Shown in pieces: positions 6,877-8,427 of a stretch of DNA of 8,427 nt. Position 1 is the stretch's first letter. The number at the start of each line of letters is the position of its first letter. The stretch covers positions 1 to 8,427 of the forward strand of contig CAYNHL010000147.1 in NCBI GenBank assembly GCA_964397015.1. The letters are read 5' to 3'. Under the pieces are notes generated by a model. It had not been told where the DNA came from, searched no databases, and saw nothing but the letters and a program-made list of their open reading frames with translations. A program made the translations under genes and the position numbers. The stretch comes from MADRE2 sp964397015 (GTDB taxonomy: Bacteria; Desulfobacterota; Desulfobacteria; Desulfobacterales; Desulfobacteraceae).

Positions 6877-8193
6877 ATGTTTACAAAAATTTTGTTGGCA
6901 ACCACCCCCAATGACGAAAGTAAAGGTGCTTCCAACCTGTCTTTTGCACTGGCAAGGCCCAGCAGTTCCAAACTTTTTATTTTCCATGCATACGGGCTTG
7001 CCGAAGAGGGATGGAGCAGTATCAGGTACCTGCTGCCCTCGGGAAAAGTAGATGAGGTTACCCGGGATATGGAAGCCTATTTTGAAAAAGAACTGTCAGG
7101 GATTGAAAACTATGAAATCAGCGTGGTGCCGGGGGTACCCCATGATGAAATCCTGCGGTATGCCAGGAAAAAGAAAGTGGACCTCATCGTGATGGGCCCC
7201 CACAGGGTGGAGCACAACCAGCCGCGCATCTGGGGACTGACGGGCAGCACCCTGCAGAAAGTCAGTCTCAGGGCACGCTGCCCGGTCATGATCGTGCCGC
7301 CCGATGTTCCCAAAATTTTTCCGTCCTCCGATGTTGAGCTGTCCAGGGAAGATCGCGCCGCTTACAAGATCCTGGTGGTGGATGATGAACTCTCTTTGCG
7401 GGATTCATTGAAAGAGTGGCTGGAGGAGGAAGGGTTCACCACCGGCATGGCTGAATCCGGGCAGCAGGCACTGGAAATGCTGGCTGCCGATGAATATCAC
7501 CTGATGCTGACTGATATAAAGATGCCGGGAATGGACGGGGTAACGCTCCTGAATGAAGCCAAAAAAAATCACCCTGAGCTTTCGGTTGTCATGATGACAG
7601 CCTATGCAACCATCGACACGGCATTGACAGCCATGAAGACAGGAGCGCTGGATTATCTTGTCAAACCCTTTGATCCGGATACTCTTATCCCGAAAGTATT
7701 GAAAATACACCAGGACTATGAGGTTACCAAAGGACGGCTGCGCGTGGCGTTCTCCAATATCGTTCTGGCGACAGATTTCAGCGAACCGGCCAACTGCGCG
7801 TTCAATTTTGCCGTTGACATCGCACAGTATTATGATGCAAAGCTGCATGTTTTCCATGCTCTCCCGGCATCCGCCGGGCATGATGCCTATTTTGAACAAA
7901 AAGTCATCGAGCAGAATATCCAGGATGCCCTGGGCCGTATGAAAAAACGCTACGGCGACACTTTGAACGGCATGGTGGATTACTCCATGGATGCCTGGGA
8001 GGGGGTGCCCCATGTGGAAATCCTGAAATTCGCCCGCTGGCGGTATGCAGACCTTATTATCATGGCCCATCACTCAAAGGCGGATGATCCGGAAAAAGCC
8101 CTGCTCGGATCCACGGTCATCAAGGTAGCCTCGAGCTCCAGGTGTCCTGTTCTCAGTATCAACAAAGATTTTGTGCCAAGTTGCGGCACATGA
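6877..8193 (+). CDS. Universal stress protein with internal receiver domain (Usp-REC-Usp)
   Basis: This 438-residue soluble protein has three domains. Usp1 (about 1-145) starts FTKILLAT and has GVPHDEIL, LIVMGPH (G107) and GSTLQKV (G123-T125). A REC domain (about 153-282) has D169, D170, D213 in LMLTDIKMPG, T241 and K263. Usp2 (about 292-430) starts NIVLATDFSE (D300) and has GVPHVEIL, LIIMAHH and GSTVIKV (G411-T413). Usp domains are small nucleotide-fold dimers linked to stress and energy state; some bind ATP through D and G-x2-G-x9-G(S/T). Here Usp1 has lost the Asp (ATTPND) and the second Gly (R110), and Usp2 has Ala and Lys at the two Gly sites, so ATP binding is doubtful in both. The REC has no output or DNA-binding domain attached, so output is probably by protein contact. 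The gene lies 24 bases after hdrB and shares its REC cassette with the HdrA of the same operon. Confidence 0.93.
   Translation: MFTKILLATTPNDESKGASNLSFALARPSSSKLFIFHAYGLAEEGWSSIRYLLPSGKVDEVTRDMEAYFEKELSGIENYEISVVPGVPHDEILRYARKKKVDLIVMGPHRVEHNQPRIWGLTGSTLQKVSLRARCPVMIVPPDVPKIFPSSDVELSREDRAAYKILVVDDELSLRDSLKEWLEEEGFTTGMAESGQQALEMLAADEYHLMLTDIKMPGMDGVTLLNEAKKNHPELSVVMMTAYATIDTALTAMKTGALDYLVKPFDPDTLIPKVLKIHQDYEVTKGRLRVAFSNIVLATDFSEPANCAFNFAVDIAQYYDAKLHVFHALPASAGHDAYFEQKVIEQNIQDALGRMKKRYGDTLNGMVDYSMDAWEGVPHVEILKFARWRYADLIIMAHHSKADDPEKALLGSTVIKVASSSRCPVLSINKDFVPSCGT
7333..7722 (+). repeat. REC cassette, copy 2 (between the two Usp domains, residues 153-282)
   Basis: This copy has exactly the same length (390 bp) as the one in HdrA and aligns without gaps. 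The linker VELSREDRAAYK matches VQLSSSDRKAFN at V, L, S, D, R and A, and a 10-base block, AGCTGTCCAG, is shared at the DNA level in this linker. Long identical protein blocks are RDSLKEWLEEE, LMLTDIKMP, MMTAYAT and AMKTGALDYLVKPFDP. All phosphorylation residues are kept (D169, D170, D213, T241, K263). Like copy 1 it ends just before a beta strand of the IVL(A/S)T type in the host protein, although that strand belongs to each host fold. Confidence 0.92.
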
Positions 8194-8194
8194 C

Positions 8195-8199
8195 AGGAG
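8195..8199 (+). promoter_or_regulatory. Shine-Dalgarno site of the terminal response regulator gene
   Basis: AGGAG sits 6 bases before ATG 8206 and supports that start. The gene begins 12 bases after the preceding stop. Confidence 0.75.
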
Positions 8200-8205
8200 A
8201 AAGAG

Positions 8206-8427
8206 ATGGCCGGCGAGAACCAGTGGAAAATCCTGCTGATCGATGATGAAGAGGGAATAAGGAAGATTACTTCCATTTCCCTGGCCGACTGGGGGTATGA
8301 GGTAAAGACGGCGGAGAACGGAAAAGAGGGTATCGATGTGTGTCACAGCTTCAATCCGCAGATCGTTATTACCGACATTAAAATGCCCGGCATGGAGGGG
8401 ACGGAAGTTCTGAAAAGGGCCAAGGAG
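8206..8427 (+). CDS. Response regulator, N-terminal receiver domain (3' partial)
   Basis: The frame is open from ATG 8206 to the window edge, giving 74 residues. It begins KILLIDDEEGIRK (acidic pair D13, D14) and has the phospho-acceptor region IVITDIKMPGMEG (D57), so it is a receiver domain; the conserved Thr and Lys lie beyond the edge. The sequence is clearly different from the two REC cassettes upstream: it lacks the RDSLKEWLEEE signature and matches mainly at family-wide positions. The rest of the protein is not visible, so it could be a stand-alone receiver, a DNA-binding regulator, a phosphorelay protein, or a receiver joined to a kinase or phosphatase domain. Its place 12 bases after the Usp-REC-Usp gene suggests cotranscription and a link to the same signalling route. 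Confidence 0.88.
   Translation, partial: MAGENQWKILLIDDEEGIRKITSISLADWGYEVKTAENGKEGIDVCHSFNPQIVITDIKMPGMEGTEVLKRAKE

Noticed and set aside
7405..8073. Antisense open frame of 222 codons within the Usp-REC-Usp gene
   Set aside because: It covers the highly conserved REC domain on the other strand, and its His/Cys/Ile-rich translation shows no domain.

Overview
The window is a densely packed, single-strand stretch of an accessory energy-metabolism operon. Its mixture of HdrA, MvhD, an F420-hydrogenase-beta-like protein, HdrC and HdrB, with moderate GC (about half, by eye) and an NtrC-type two-component flavour, suggests a strictly anaerobic bacterium. A sulfate-reducing Desulfobacterota of the Desulfobacteraceae kind is my inference from family knowledge; nothing in the window proves the taxon.

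Layout, all on the + strand: (1) the C-terminal end of a first HdrA-like protein (2-310); (2) an MvhD-type [2Fe-2S] subunit (325-765); (3) a FrhB/FdhB-like flavin and iron-sulfur subunit (769-1911); (4) a giant 1151-residue HdrA made of two fused HdrA modules, with a complete response-regulator receiver (REC) domain inserted in the first module (1908-5363); (5) HdrC (5396-5935); (6) HdrB (5932-6852); (7) a Usp-REC-Usp protein (6877-8193); (8) the start of a separate response regulator (8206-8427, runs off the edge). Genes are separated by 3-32 bases or overlap by 4 (ATGA at 1908 and 5932). I see no gap above 32 bases, no intrinsic terminator and no internal promoter, so this looks like one transcript entering and leaving the window.

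Inferred working model: the FrhB-like protein exchanges electrons with a soluble carrier, MvhD links it to HdrA, the HdrA flavins and clusters split or merge electrons, and HdrC passes them to the paired cluster sites of HdrB, where a disulfide-type substrate would be handled. All proteins look cytoplasmic; no signal peptide or membrane segment is seen.

The remarkable part is the signalling layer. The same NtrC-type REC cassette (390 bp, no gaps, about two-thirds identical protein, homology extending into the N-terminal linker) occurs inside HdrA and between the two Usp domains of the downstream gene. A third, different receiver follows. Both cassette copies keep all phosphorylation residues. 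This points to a possible phospho-controlled Hdr electron-transfer complex, in which one kinase could act on both the enzyme and a Usp partner.
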